From Nocardia brasiliensis (GTDB taxonomy: Bacteria; Actinomycetota; Actinomycetes; Mycobacteriales; Mycobacteriaceae): DNA of 64,000 nt. Location: positions 7,316,001 through 7,380,000 of the forward strand of contig NZ_CP046171.1 in assembly GCF_011801125.1 (NCBI RefSeq), written 5' to 3'. The notes below the pieces were generated by a model that saw only the letters and a list, made by a program, of their open reading frames with translations, had not been told where the DNA came from and made no database searches. Shown one piece after another: positions 1-8,435 of this stretch (position 1 is its first letter; the number at the start of each line of letters is the position of its first letter). The position numbers were made by a program, and so were the translations under genes.

Positions 1-174
1 CCCGTCCAGCGCCGAATTCCATTGCGCGGCATGCGCGCCACCGTCGATTCCGGTGAACCCCCCAGCCGGCTCACCGAACGCCGCCGTGGTCAGCGCCTGC
101 GCACCCGCCAAGATCACCGACCCGATCACCATCGCCCGCAGCACGATCCGTTTCGCTCGGTTCCGAGCCCTCAT
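1..174 (-). CDS. N-terminus of a secreted protein (truncated by window edge)
   Basis: Only the first 58 codons lie in the window, reading leftward off the edge. The ATG at 174 is preceded by a purine-rich GAGGCGGG. The visible sequence begins MRARNRAKRIVLRAMVIG, a basic n-region followed by a hydrophobic stretch ending near TTAAFGEP, which is a typical Sec signal peptide. The mature start (AGGFTGIDGG) is not enough to name a family. It is divergent from the AraC gene at 435, and the 260 bp between them must hold both promoters. Seen: signal peptide and ribosome-binding site. Function is unknown. Confidence 0.6.
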   Translation of the reverse strand, partial: MRARNRAKRIVLRAMVIGSVILAGAQALTTAAFGEPAGGFTGIDGGAHAAQWNSALDG

Positions 175-434
175 CGATGTGTCCCGCCTCTCGATCGATC
201 CATAGGCCAGATTGTTGCTACTGGCCGGTAATAACGACTCGTCCCCACGCGACATCGTTTTACCCCAGGACGACAGAGCACCCTGCTATTACTGACCCTC
301 TCGCGCATTTCTCCCGGTGAGATGCTCTTCAGTGGCCCAGACGATGACGCCGAACGACTTGTCCACGGGAGCGCCGCTGGATATTCTGCGAACCCATTCG
401 GAAGCAAGGCTCGGCGGCGGCGAGAGGACCAGCG

Positions 435-1463
435 ATGGCGATCATGGGACGTGCGGCCGGCTTACGCGGATACCGCGAACTGGTGGACGAACTCGGCGGC
501 GACGGCGCGGCCCTGCTGCGCCGCTTCGGCATCGCGCCGGAGGCGCCGGACTCCGACGACGCGATCCTGACCACCGAATCCATGGGGTGGGCGCTCGAGG
601 TCGCCGCCACCGAATTGGCCTGCCCCGACTTCGGTTTACGCCTGGCCACGCGACAGGATCTGAGCCTGCTCGGCCCGCTCGCGGTCGCCGTGCTCAACGC
701 CGCCACCGTCGGCGGCGCGCTGGCCTGCCTGCAGCGGTATCTGTTCATCCAGCACGCCGGGCTCACGATCGAACTCGGCCCGGATCCGGCCAAGCAGCGT
801 GGCGTACTCGCTCTGCACTATCGGGACCTGGCCGAGGCGAGCTCGTTCAGTCAAGGCATCGACCACGGCGCCGGGCTGCTGCACCGGTATATCGACCGGG
901 CCGTCGGCGGCGAATACGGCCTGCGCACCGTGCACCTACCGCACGCGCAGCGGGCACCGCTGGCGCGCTACCTCGAATTCTTCGGTGCCGACGTGCGATT
1001 CGACATGCAGACCACGCTGTTTCGCTTCCCTGCCGATCTGCTCGTGCGCCCCCTGGTCGACCCCGATCCGATGCTGCACAAGCTCGCGATGGACTACCTC
1101 GACCGCAACTACGCCGGGCTCGAGCGGACCATGACCGCCCGGGTCCGACTGGCCGTCGACCGCGCGCTGCTCGAGTCGAGCGCCGACATCAGCACCGTCG
1201 CGGACATGCTGACCATCGGCGAACGCAGCCTGCAGCGCGCATTGGCCGCGGAGGGAACGACATTCACCGCGGTGCTCGACACCGCCCGCCGCGACGCGAC
1301 CTACCGCCTGCTGTGCGAGACCGACCTGCCCATGGGCCGCATCACCGCGCTGGTCGGGCTCCGCGAGCAGTCCGCGCTGACCCGCGTCGTGCGCCGCTGG
1401 TACGGCACCACACCGCAGCGGATCAGGGCCGAGGCCCGCGAACGAGTACGCCCGACCCGCTGA
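435..1463 (+). CDS. AraC-family transcriptional regulator
   Basis: This 342-residue regulator has the architecture of AraC proteins with the long arabinose-binding-like N-terminal domain (about residues 15-200, PF12625 type) and a C-terminal double HTH (about 240-335). The second HTH ends in the family hallmark RRWYGTTPQRIRAEA. The first HTH includes TVADMLTIGERSLQRALAAE. The ATG at 435 follows GGCGAGAGGACC, a plausible Shine-Dalgarno; longer upstream reading frames have atypical composition. Members of this subgroup often control neighbouring lipid or oxidoreductase genes, but the divergent neighbour here is cut by the window edge. The ligand is unknown. Confidence 0.85.
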   Translation: MAIMGRAAGLRGYRELVDELGGDGAALLRRFGIAPEAPDSDDAILTTESMGWALEVAATELACPDFGLRLATRQDLSLLGPLAVAVLNAATVGGALACLQRYLFIQHAGLTIELGPDPAKQRGVLALHYRDLAEASSFSQGIDHGAGLLHRYIDRAVGGEYGLRTVHLPHAQRAPLARYLEFFGADVRFDMQTTLFRFPADLLVRPLVDPDPMLHKLAMDYLDRNYAGLERTMTARVRLAVDRALLESSADISTVADMLTIGERSLQRALAAEGTTFTAVLDTARRDATYRLLCETDLPMGRITALVGLREQSALTRVVRRWYGTTPQRIRAEARERVRPTR

Positions 1464-1505
1464 GGCGCCGGACCCGCGGCGAAACAGAGTGGGCGACAGT
1501 CGATG

Positions 1506-1814
1506 TCAGCGATCCTCGAACGAGGACGCGGACCCGTCCTGCGGCCAGGCATGCGCGGCGAGCCGCGTCTGCACCCGCGCTACGTCGGTCTCCGAGGGCA
1601 TCTCGTTGGTGACCTTCGTGATCATCACCTGGATGTCGGTCTTGTCCGCCGGGAAATCCCCCGACCCGGCCAGTTCGGCGGCGATCTGGCGGACCTCGTC
1701 GTCGGAGAGGCGGCGGCGGAGCAGGGCGAGCAGCGGGATGTAGTCCGATTCCGGGACACCGTCCGGATATCCGGCCCGCAGCCAGTCGATGATGGCGTTC
1801 AGGAAGGGTGGCAT
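1506..1814 (-). CDS. DUF3349 domain protein, copy 2
   Basis: A 102-residue soluble protein, starting MPPFLNAIIDWLRAGYPDGV. It is clearly paralogous to the gene just upstream: both share WLRAGYPxGxPxSDYxxLxAxLxRxLxDxE followed by a helical half. The family (DUF3349) is confined to mycolic-acid actinobacteria and includes M. tuberculosis Rv0543c; its function is unknown. The ATG at 1814 is chosen because it leaves 13 bp after the preceding stop, whereas the longer frame would run through the neighbour. It is the last gene of an apparent four-gene operon that begins with the phosphate transporter. Confidence 0.8.
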   Translation of the reverse strand: MPPFLNAIIDWLRAGYPDGVPESDYIPLLALLRRRLSDDEVRQIAAELAGSGDFPADKTDIQVMITKVTNEMPSETDVARVQTRLAAHAWPQDGSASSFEDR

Positions 1815-1827
1815 GAACGCTGCTCGC

Positions 1828-2163
1828 TCAGTCCGAGTCGGAGGGCGGGTCGGCCAGCGGCCAGCCGCCCGCCGCGAGATGGGACGCGACGCGCGCCACA
1901 TCGCGGTCGTCGGGCTGTTCCTTCGCGACGCGCGCGATGGCGTCCTCGATCTCCTCGTGCGTGATCTCGCTGTCGGGGTTCGTCGCGGCCAACTCCTCGG
2001 CGATCGCGACCACCTCGAAATCGGTGAGATGCCGGTGCAATACGGCGAACAGCGCAACGTAGTCGGAGTGCGGAATCCCCTGCGGGTAGCCGGCGCGCAG
2101 CCAGCCGATGACCCGGCCGAGCAGGTTGGGGCGAAGTTCCGCGGATTTGGCTTGATCGGTCAC
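1828..2163 (-). CDS. DUF3349 domain protein, copy 1
   Basis: A 111-residue all-helical-looking protein of the DUF3349 family, with the conserved block GWLRAGYPQGIPHSDYVALF near residues 20-39 and an acidic C-terminus (PPSDSD). It lies 10 bp after the small membrane protein gene and 13 bp before its own paralogue, so translation is probably coupled. The arrangement pit, small membrane protein, DUF3349 matches M. tuberculosis Rv0545c-Rv0544c-Rv0543c. The tandem duplication of the last gene is the local difference. No catalytic motif is visible. Confidence 0.82.
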   Translation of the reverse strand: MTDQAKSAELRPNLLGRVIGWLRAGYPQGIPHSDYVALFAVLHRHLTDFEVVAIAEELAATNPDSEITHEEIEDAIARVAKEQPDDRDVARVASHLAAGGWPLADPPSDSD

Positions 2164-2173
2164 GTTCCGCCCT

Positions 2174-2458
2174 TCAGGACTGTCCGAACAGGTGAATGCC
2201 GAACCTGGCGGCGATGAAAGCCTTTGCCGTGTAGAGGATCCCGGTGATGATCGCCGCGATGATCAGTCCGAAACACCCTAGTGCAATCGCGAGGGCGGGG
2301 TAATTGCGTTGGGTCACACGGCCATCGGCGCTTACCGTCTCGGCCGCCGACCAGAACCGTACCCCGACCGCGAACACCAGCGGCAGTCCCGCACCGAGCA
2401 CCAGCCCGGCCAGCATGACCTTCCACAGCGAGTTCAGGTTCGTGATGAGCGTATGCAC
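2174..2458 (-). CDS. small conserved membrane protein of the pit operon
   Basis: A 94-residue protein with two predicted membrane spans, about residues 14-36 (VMLAGLVLGAGLPLVFAVGV) and 55-80. Between them is a short polar loop containing SADGRVTQRNYP. It corresponds in size, topology and position to M. tuberculosis Rv0544c, a conserved membrane protein of unknown function next to pitA. The gene starts 11 bp after the transporter stop, which supports co-transcription. An accessory role in phosphate uptake is an inference from context only. Confidence 0.8.
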   Translation of the reverse strand: MHTLITNLNSLWKVMLAGLVLGAGLPLVFAVGVRFWSAAETVSADGRVTQRNYPALAIALGCFGLIIAAIITGILYTAKAFIAARFGIHLFGQS

Positions 2459-2469
2459 GTCTGTCCCTC

Positions 2470-3816
2470 CTAGACCTGCGCCGAGCGGTTGGGCGTACCC
2501 GGCTCGGCAGGCTGCCCGTCCAGGGCCTGCGGCCGCGGCGCACGATCGGCTTCGGCCACCTCCACCGTTTCCGGCACGACGGTGGGTGTGACGACGGCAG
2601 CGGCGGCGGGTGCGACGGGGGCGACGACGGCAGGCCCTTCCGGCTTCGCAATACCCTCGAGATCGGTTGTCTCGCCCGGCGTGTCACCCGGCCACTCGTT
2701 GACGTTGGTGGTGTCCACCGGATTCCGGCGCGAGCGCAGATAGATCAGCCCGGACAGGCCGAGCAGGATCGCGAACACCACGAGCACACCGGGCAGCCCG
2801 CCGATGAAGTGCGCGATCGCCCAGCACAGCGCGCCCGCGACACCGGCGAGCGGCAGCGTGAGCAGCCACGCGACCACCATGCGGCCCATCACGCCCCAGC
2901 GCACCTCGGCGCCCTTGCCGAGGCCGGTGCCCAGGATCGAGCCGGTCGCGGTCTGCGTGGTCGACAGCGGCAGCCCGAAATGGGCCGAGCTGAGAATGAT
3001 GGCCGCCGACGCGGTTTCGGCCGCCAGCCCCTGCGGGGCCTCGATCTCCACCAGGCCCTTGCCGAGCGTGCGGATGATCCGCCAGCCGCCGAGGTAGGTG
3101 CCCAGCGCGATGGCGACCGCACACGCGGCCATCACCCACAGCGGCATCTCGTCGTTCTCGGTGAGCGTGCCGTGCGCGACCAACGCGAGAAAGATCACGC
3201 CCATCGTCTTCTGCGCGTCGTTGGTGCCGTGCGCCAGCGAGACCAGCGAGGCGGAGCCGATCTGTCCCCAGCGGAAGCCCGAATCCACCTTGCGGGGATC
3301 GGCCTGCTTGGTGATCCGGTAGACCAGCCAGGTGCCGAGGGCCGACACCAGCGCCGCGACGATCGGGGCGAGCACGGCCGGAAGAATGATCTTGGTCAGC
3401 ACGCCGTCCGAACCCGCCGCCCAGATCACACCGCTCCAGCCGAGGGCCGCGAGGGTGGCGCCGATCAGACCGCCGAACAGGGCGTGCGATGAGCTCGACG
3501 GCAGGCCGAACAGCCAGGTGAGCAGGTTCCAGAGAATGCCGCCGACCAGCCCGGCGAACACGATGATGAGCAGGTCGTGGCCTTGCACCGCATCGAGCCG
3601 GACGATGCCCTTGGCCACGGTGGCGGCGACCGCCACCGACAGGAAGGCACCGACCAGGTTGAGCACCGCCGACAACGCGACCGCGACGCGTGGCCGCAGA
3701 GCGCCGGTGGCGATCGAGGTCGCCATGGCATTCGCGGTGTCGTGAAAGCCGTTGGTGAAATCGAATGCGAGTGCTGTGACGATGACGATCAGAAGAACCA
3801 GTAATTCGACGGTCAC
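2470..3816 (-). CDS. pitA: inorganic phosphate transporter, Pit family
   Basis: A low-affinity, cation-coupled phosphate permease of about 448 residues. Both internal repeats of the PiT family are visible: the N-terminal signature GFHDTANAMATSIATGAL and the second-half signature SLAHGTNDAQKTMGV. There are about ten hydrophobic spans and a long C-terminal cytosolic tail rich in Ala, Pro and Val that ends in TPNRSAQV. The start is set at GTG 3816 (protein MTVELLVLLIVIV) because homologues begin there; an in-frame GTG at 3834 would add six residues. It heads the four-gene operon running down to 1506. Together with synteny to Rv0545c this makes the assignment firm. Confidence 0.92.
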   Translation of the reverse strand: MTVELLVLLIVIVTALAFDFTNGFHDTANAMATSIATGALRPRVAVALSAVLNLVGAFLSVAVAATVAKGIVRLDAVQGHDLLIIVFAGLVGGILWNLLTWLFGLPSSSSHALFGGLIGATLAALGWSGVIWAAGSDGVLTKIILPAVLAPIVAALVSALGTWLVYRITKQADPRKVDSGFRWGQIGSASLVSLAHGTNDAQKTMGVIFLALVAHGTLTENDEMPLWVMAACAVAIALGTYLGGWRIIRTLGKGLVEIEAPQGLAAETASAAIILSSAHFGLPLSTTQTATGSILGTGLGKGAEVRWGVMGRMVVAWLLTLPLAGVAGALCWAIAHFIGGLPGVLVVFAILLGLSGLIYLRSRRNPVDTTNVNEWPGDTPGETTDLEGIAKPEGPAVVAPVAPAAAAVVTPTVVPETVEVAEADRAPRPQALDGQPAEPGTPNRSAQV

Positions 3817-3929
3817 GCCTCTAGTGTGCGGCACGGGTCAATAGGATTGCCAGGTGGTTGCGGTTAACCGCGCGGCGGCCGTGCGTTAAGTTGGTCCCTG
3901 TCCTCTATCGGCTCGGATTCCCCCGTACA

Positions 3930-5174
3930 TCAGCCGAATCGGGTGCACCCCGGCGCCACGGGCTTGCCCGCGAGACGATCCTCGATCCAGGCATATGCAC
4001 CAGGGATGCCGCTGGTGCTGACGATGAAATGTTCACCGAGATATACCTGGAAATCCACCTGTGTGCCGCCGCCGCACCACTCGCGATAGAGGTTCTCGGC
4101 ACCGGCCAGCGGCACCCACCATTCGTTCCCGCCGTGATACAGGAAGACGGGGATGGCAGGCGCCATGGCGCCGAGCCGGTTCTGCGCCAGGATCTCGCGA
4201 ACGAACGGCACCTCGGTCGGCGCGGGCACATCGGTGAGCGCCTGCACCGGGATCGGCGCGACCACCCCGGCGAACTCCTCGGCGGCCATGCAGAAGTCCT
4301 TGCCCACCCGCGCGAGGCGCCAGCCGTTGTCGTTCATCAGGTCGAGCATTTCCGGATACTCGCGCGCCAGGCCGAGCGTGGCGGCGAGGAAGATCCCCGA
4401 GGCCGCGTCACGCCCGTTCATGGTGTGCACCAGCATCTCGTAGTCGGCGGGCACCCCGCCGACCGCGACACCGACGAGCTCGAGCTCCGGCGCGTACCGC
4501 GGCGCCAGCTGCGCGGCCCAGGCCGAGGCGATGGCGCCGCCGGAGTAGCCGGTGATCGCGGTCGGCGCGGCCGGCTCCAGGCCGAGCTCGGGCGTGCGCA
4601 CCACGGCACGGATGGCATCGAGCACCGCGTGCCCGGCCATCAGACCCGCCGCGTACGCCTGCCGCGGTCCCTGATGATCTGGCACCAACACCGCGAAACC
4701 CTTGGCCAGCGGGATCTGTGCCATCCACAACTTGCTCGACACCATCCGCAGTTCATAGGACGGCGCACACTGATGCCCGAGCGAGTCGATCGCCGGATTG
4801 ATGGTGACCAGCGGCCGCGGGCCGGGGCCGGTCCACGGCGTCGTCGGCATCAGCAGGGTGGCGACCACCGGCACCGGCTGATCTTTCGCGTCGTTGGAGC
4901 GGATCAGCAGCTCGGTGGAGGTCAGCGGGACACCGGTGACGCCGGTGCCGCCCGGACGGGACGCGAGAACCGTTCCCGGCGCCAGGGATTCGAACCCGGC
5001 AGGCGGAACGTAGAACGGATCGCCCAGCGGCGTCGGCAGGACATCGGCGATGTCCCTGGACGGAAAGAGCAGCTCATCGATCGGATTCGCGTGCGCGAGG
5101 GTGCCGAGCACCGCGCTCACCGCCACCACAACGGCCAGCACCAACGCGCGCAGCCGCCACACCATCGAACCCAC
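3930..5174 (-). CDS. secreted lipase of the LIP family
   Basis: A 414-residue exported alpha/beta hydrolase (LIP family, PF03583). It has a signal peptide with an A-H-A cleavage motif at about 27-29. The nucleophile elbow is GYSGG, with Ser at about residue 211, and the His is in GEHFIVSTSG near the C-terminus. Four cysteines of the mature protein could form disulfides. The usual acid motif (D-E-x-V-P) reads GGNEWWVP here, so the catalytic acid is uncertain. The ORF opens with GTG at 5174, but an ATG three codons later (5165) is equally possible. Likely substrates are acylglycerols or other esters. Nocardia and mycobacteria carry many such paralogues. Confidence 0.86.
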   Translation of the reverse strand: MGSMVWRLRALVLAVVVAVSAVLGTLAHANPIDELLFPSRDIADVLPTPLGDPFYVPPAGFESLAPGTVLASRPGGTGVTGVPLTSTELLIRSNDAKDQPVPVVATLLMPTTPWTGPGPRPLVTINPAIDSLGHQCAPSYELRMVSSKLWMAQIPLAKGFAVLVPDHQGPRQAYAAGLMAGHAVLDAIRAVVRTPELGLEPAAPTAITGYSGGAIASAWAAQLAPRYAPELELVGVAVGGVPADYEMLVHTMNGRDAASGIFLAATLGLAREYPEMLDLMNDNGWRLARVGKDFCMAAEEFAGVVAPIPVQALTDVPAPTEVPFVREILAQNRLGAMAPAIPVFLYHGGNEWWVPLAGAENLYREWCGGGTQVDFQVYLGEHFIVSTSGIPGAYAWIEDRLAGKPVAPGCTRFG

Positions 5175-5359
5175 GTGTCATCCCCGATCCCGAAGCAGCG
5201 TCCCGCCGAACCCACTGCATTCTGGCGCGCACCCGTGCCCCCTGAGGAGCCCCCGGTTGCAGTGGCAGCGCCATCCTCGCACCGCGCACGCGGCGCTGTG
5301 CGCCGAATCGCCGAAGCCGCGGCGCAGGGCGAGTGCCGCGGTCGGCGCCGGTCCGCGGG

Positions 5360-6871
5360 TCAGGGCAGCAGGGCGCGCACGGTGTCGATGGTGTCGGCCT
5401 CGGCGGCCTCCTTGTCGGGGCGATAGCGCACGACTCTGGCGAAACGCAGCGCCACACCGCCGTCGTAGCGGGTACTGACCTGCACCCCGTCCAGGGCGAT
5501 CTCGACGACCAGTTCGGGGTACAGGTAGACGGTGTGCTCGTCGCGGGCGCGCTCATGACGCGGGAATTCCGCTGTCTGCCAGTGCAACAGCGCGTCGGTG
5601 AGCCCCTTGAAGGTCTTGCCGACCATCACCGGTTCGCCGGTACGCGGATCGCGCGCCCCCAGGTGCAGATTCGACAGGTAACCGGTGCGGCGGCCGTAAC
5701 CCCATTCCGCGCCGAGCACCAGCAGGTCCAGCGTGTGCGTCGGCTTGATCTTCTGCCAGGCGCGACCCCGCCTGCCCGCCGCGTACGGCGCGGCGAGCGA
5801 CTTGATCATCACGCCCTCGTGCCCCGCGGCGAGCGCGCCGTCGAAGTACTCCGCGGCCGCCTCCGCGTCCGGCGCGAGCAACGCGGGAATGCTGTGCTCG
5901 CCCGCCACGCTCGTGAGCGCGGCCCGCCGCTCGGACAGCGGCGCGTCGAGCAGGTCCCGCCCGTCCAGGTGCAGGCAGTCGAAGAAGTACGGGTGCAGCA
6001 GCAGTTCCCTGGTCGAGCTCACCTCGGCGAAGCGGCTCATCGTCTCCTGGAACGGGCGTGGTCGGCCCGCGTCGTCGAGGGCCAGGGTTTCCCCGTCCAG
6101 CACCACGCTGGTGCAGTCGAGTCCCGCGACCAGTTCCACCAATTCCGGCACCCCGGCCGTGATGTCGCGCAGCGTCCTGGTGAACACCCACACCCGATCG
6201 CCCGCGCGATGCACCTGGATGCGGGCGCCGTCCATCTTGATCTCGGCGCTCACCGCACCGTCGAATTCGGCGAGCGCCTCGTCGAGCGAGGCGCCGGGCG
6301 AGGCCAGCATCGGTTGGATCGGCCGCCCCACCTCCAGCCGGAACTCGGCGAGCGCCGCGACCCCGCCGGTCAACGCGGCGAGCGCGGTCACCGGGAGCCG
6401 CCCCGAGAGCATGTAGGCCCGGCGCACCAGCTCGACCGGCACCTGCGCGGCCACCGCGACCGCCTCGCCGACGATCGCGGTGAGCGCGCCCTGCCGCAGT
6501 TCACCGGTCAGCAGCCGCAGCAGAAACGCCTGCTCCTGCTCGGTCGCCGCGCCCCACAGCGCCACGAGCAGTTCCTTGCGCCGCGCCGACGAGCCGGCAC
6601 CCGAGGTCTCGGCCACCTCGCTCAGAGCCGCGTCTACGGCCGAAACCGTCAGCGTCGCAACGGGAGCCGGGGGCGTATCCAGCCCGGCGAGGGTGCGCCA
6701 GCCGGTGCCGATGCGGCCCTGGCGCAGCTCGCCCGAGACCCACGCCACCACGGGGGCGAGTTCCTCGGGTCCGGCGGCGCTCAGCAATTCGGCGAAGGCC
6801 GCGATCTTCGTTTTCCGCGACCGGGTCGCGCGGACCGTCGCCGAAGCCTGGACGACATGGGAGAACAGCAC
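5360..6871 (-). CDS. ligB: ATP-dependent DNA ligase B
   Basis: A 503-residue ATP-dependent DNA ligase closely resembling M. tuberculosis LigB (Rv3062). It seals nicks by forming a ligase-AMP intermediate. The adenylation motif I is EIKMDGAR, with the nucleophilic lysine at about residue 212. Later motifs include DGETLAL (III), GHEGVMIKS (IV) and WQKIKP (V). An N-terminal DNA-binding domain (1-180) precedes the nucleotidyltransferase domain, and an OB-fold lies at the C-terminus. In mycobacteria LigB is dispensable and NAD-dependent LigA does replication. It is divergent from ramB with 93 bp between, and no NHEJ partner (Ku, primase) is nearby. Confidence 0.92.
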   Translation of the reverse strand: MLFSHVVQASATVRATRSRKTKIAAFAELLSAAGPEELAPVVAWVSGELRQGRIGTGWRTLAGLDTPPAPVATLTVSAVDAALSEVAETSGAGSSARRKELLVALWGAATEQEQAFLLRLLTGELRQGALTAIVGEAVAVAAQVPVELVRRAYMLSGRLPVTALAALTGGVAALAEFRLEVGRPIQPMLASPGASLDEALAEFDGAVSAEIKMDGARIQVHRAGDRVWVFTRTLRDITAGVPELVELVAGLDCTSVVLDGETLALDDAGRPRPFQETMSRFAEVSSTRELLLHPYFFDCLHLDGRDLLDAPLSERRAALTSVAGEHSIPALLAPDAEAAAEYFDGALAAGHEGVMIKSLAAPYAAGRRGRAWQKIKPTHTLDLLVLGAEWGYGRRTGYLSNLHLGARDPRTGEPVMVGKTFKGLTDALLHWQTAEFPRHERARDEHTVYLYPELVVEIALDGVQVSTRYDGGVALRFARVVRYRPDKEAAEADTIDTVRALLP

Positions 6872-6964
6872 CCGACGACGGTAGCGTCTCGCTGTGACAC
6901 ATCGCTCAGCTCTACTGCTAATTCCCCATTGGCACGGTTGCGAAAACGATCATAAACTGGACGA

Positions 6965-8371
6965 ATGGCCAAGACTTACGTCGGGGCGCGGCTACGCCAG
7001 TTGCGCACCGAACGGGGGTTGAGCCAGGTCTCGCTCGCACAGAAGCTGGAGATCTCGGCCAGCTACCTCAACCAGATCGAGCACGATGTGCGCCCGCTCA
7101 CGGTAGCGGTGCTGCTGCGGATCAGTGAGGTGTTCGGGGTAGACGCGACATTCTTCTCCTCCCAGGACGACACCCGGCTGATCGCCGAGCTCCAGGAGGT
7201 CGTGATGGACCAGGAGCTGGGCATCGAGGCCGACACCCAGGAGATCGCCGAGATGGTGTCGGCCCATCCCAGCATGGCGCGCGCACTGGTCAACATGCAC
7301 AACCGCTACCGCAACACCTCCGCCCAGCTGGCCGCCGCGACCGAGGATCGCTTCGCCGACGGCTCGGGCAGCGCGACGATCAGCAAGCCGCATGAGGAGG
7401 TGCGCGACTACTTCTATCAGCGGCAGAACTACATCCACGAATTGGACACCGCCGCAGAGGAACTCACTGCCCGCATCCGCTTCCACGGCGGCGACGTGAG
7501 CAGCGAGGTCGCCCGCATCCTGCGCTCGCACGACGTGCGCATCGTCGAGCGGATCGACCTCGGCGATGGCGTGCTGCACCGCTACGACGAACAGACCCAG
7601 CGGCTCGAGATCGCACCGCACCTGTCCGGCGGACAGCGCACCTTCAAGCTGGCCGCCGAGCTCGCCTACTTCGAATGCGGTGAGCTGCTCGAAAAGCTGG
7701 TCGAGGAAGGCAATTTCGCCTCCGAGGACACCAGGAAGCTGGCCATGCTCGGGTTGGCGAACTACTTCGCCGCGGCAACCGTGTTGCCGTACACGCACTT
7801 TCACGAGGTCGCCGAGGACTTCCGGTACGACATCGAGCGGCTCTCGGCGTTCTTCAGCCAGAGCTACGAGACCATCTGCCACCGGCTCTCGACGCTGCAG
7901 CGCCCGAAGCTGCGCGGGGTGCCGTTCTCCTTCGTCCGGGTCGACCGGGCGGGCAACATGTCGAAACGCCAGTCCGCGACCGGTTTCCACTTCTCCGCCA
8001 GCGGCGGCACCTGTCCGCTCTGGAACGTCTACGAGACCTTCGCCTACCCGGGCAAGATCATGACCCAGATCGCGCAGATGCCCGACGGACGCAAATATCT
8101 CTGGGTGGCCCGCACGGTGGAGCGCCGCGCCACCCGATACGGGCAGCCGAGCAAGACCTTCGCCATCGGCCTCGGCTGCGAACTGCGCCATGCGGGCCGG
8201 GTGATCTACGCCGACGGCATCGATCTCGACGAGGTCCAGCCAACGCCCATCGGCGCGGGCTGCCGCGTCTGCGATCGCACCAACTGTCCACAGCGCGCCT
8301 TCCCGCCGCTCGGCAAGGTGCTCGACATCAGCGAGCACCGCAGCTCGGTCTCGCCCTACGTGCTGAAGTAA
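6965..8371 (+). CDS. ramB: RamB-type regulator of acetate/glyoxylate metabolism
   Basis: A 468-residue XRE-family regulator. An N-terminal Cro-type HTH (residues about 8-62, LSQVSLAQKLEISASYLNQI) is followed by an ImmA/IrrE-like domain (about 170-300) and the ScfR/DUF2083 C-terminal region. Near the C-terminus is the conserved cysteine cluster GCRVCDRTNCPQRA. This is the layout of RamB from Corynebacterium and M. tuberculosis Rv0465c, which controls isocitrate lyase and acetate genes in response to carbon source. In M. tuberculosis ramB lies close to lpdC; here lpd is about 15 kb away. A strong hairpin terminator follows the stop codon. Confidence 0.9.
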   Translation: MAKTYVGARLRQLRTERGLSQVSLAQKLEISASYLNQIEHDVRPLTVAVLLRISEVFGVDATFFSSQDDTRLIAELQEVVMDQELGIEADTQEIAEMVSAHPSMARALVNMHNRYRNTSAQLAAATEDRFADGSGSATISKPHEEVRDYFYQRQNYIHELDTAAEELTARIRFHGGDVSSEVARILRSHDVRIVERIDLGDGVLHRYDEQTQRLEIAPHLSGGQRTFKLAAELAYFECGELLEKLVEEGNFASEDTRKLAMLGLANYFAAATVLPYTHFHEVAEDFRYDIERLSAFFSQSYETICHRLSTLQRPKLRGVPFSFVRVDRAGNMSKRQSATGFHFSASGGTCPLWNVYETFAYPGKIMTQIAQMPDGRKYLWVARTVERRATRYGQPSKTFAIGLGCELRHAGRVIYADGIDLDEVQPTPIGAGCRVCDRTNCPQRAFPPLGKVLDISEHRSSVSPYVLK

Positions 8372-8384
8372 CGACCACGAACGA

Positions 8385-8420
8385 CAAGGCCGACACCGCC
8401 GGATCGCGGTGTCGGCCTTG
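8385..8420. terminator. bidirectional terminator between ramB and the MFS gene
   Basis: A 14-bp perfect stem (CAAGGCCGACACCG / CGGTGTCGGCCTTG) with an 8-nt loop sits between the convergent stop codons of ramB (8371) and the MFS gene (8436). There is no long U-tract, as is usual for actinobacterial terminators. Its position suits both genes. Confidence 0.8.
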
Positions 8421-8435
8421 ATGTCTCGCCGATAC

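Noticed and set aside
317..1612. 431-codon frame overlapping the AraC gene
   Set aside because: Arg/Pro-rich translation without domains; it is a shadow of the AraC gene in a GC-rich genome.
5175..5359. Continuation of the ligB or lipase reading frames into the 185-bp gap
   Set aside because: Both genes have well-supported ends, and the intervening translation is Arg/Pro-rich noise.
3858..5426. 522-codon plus-strand frame opposite the lipase
   Set aside because: Antisense shadow of the lipase: His/Arg/Gly-rich, with no recognisable domain.
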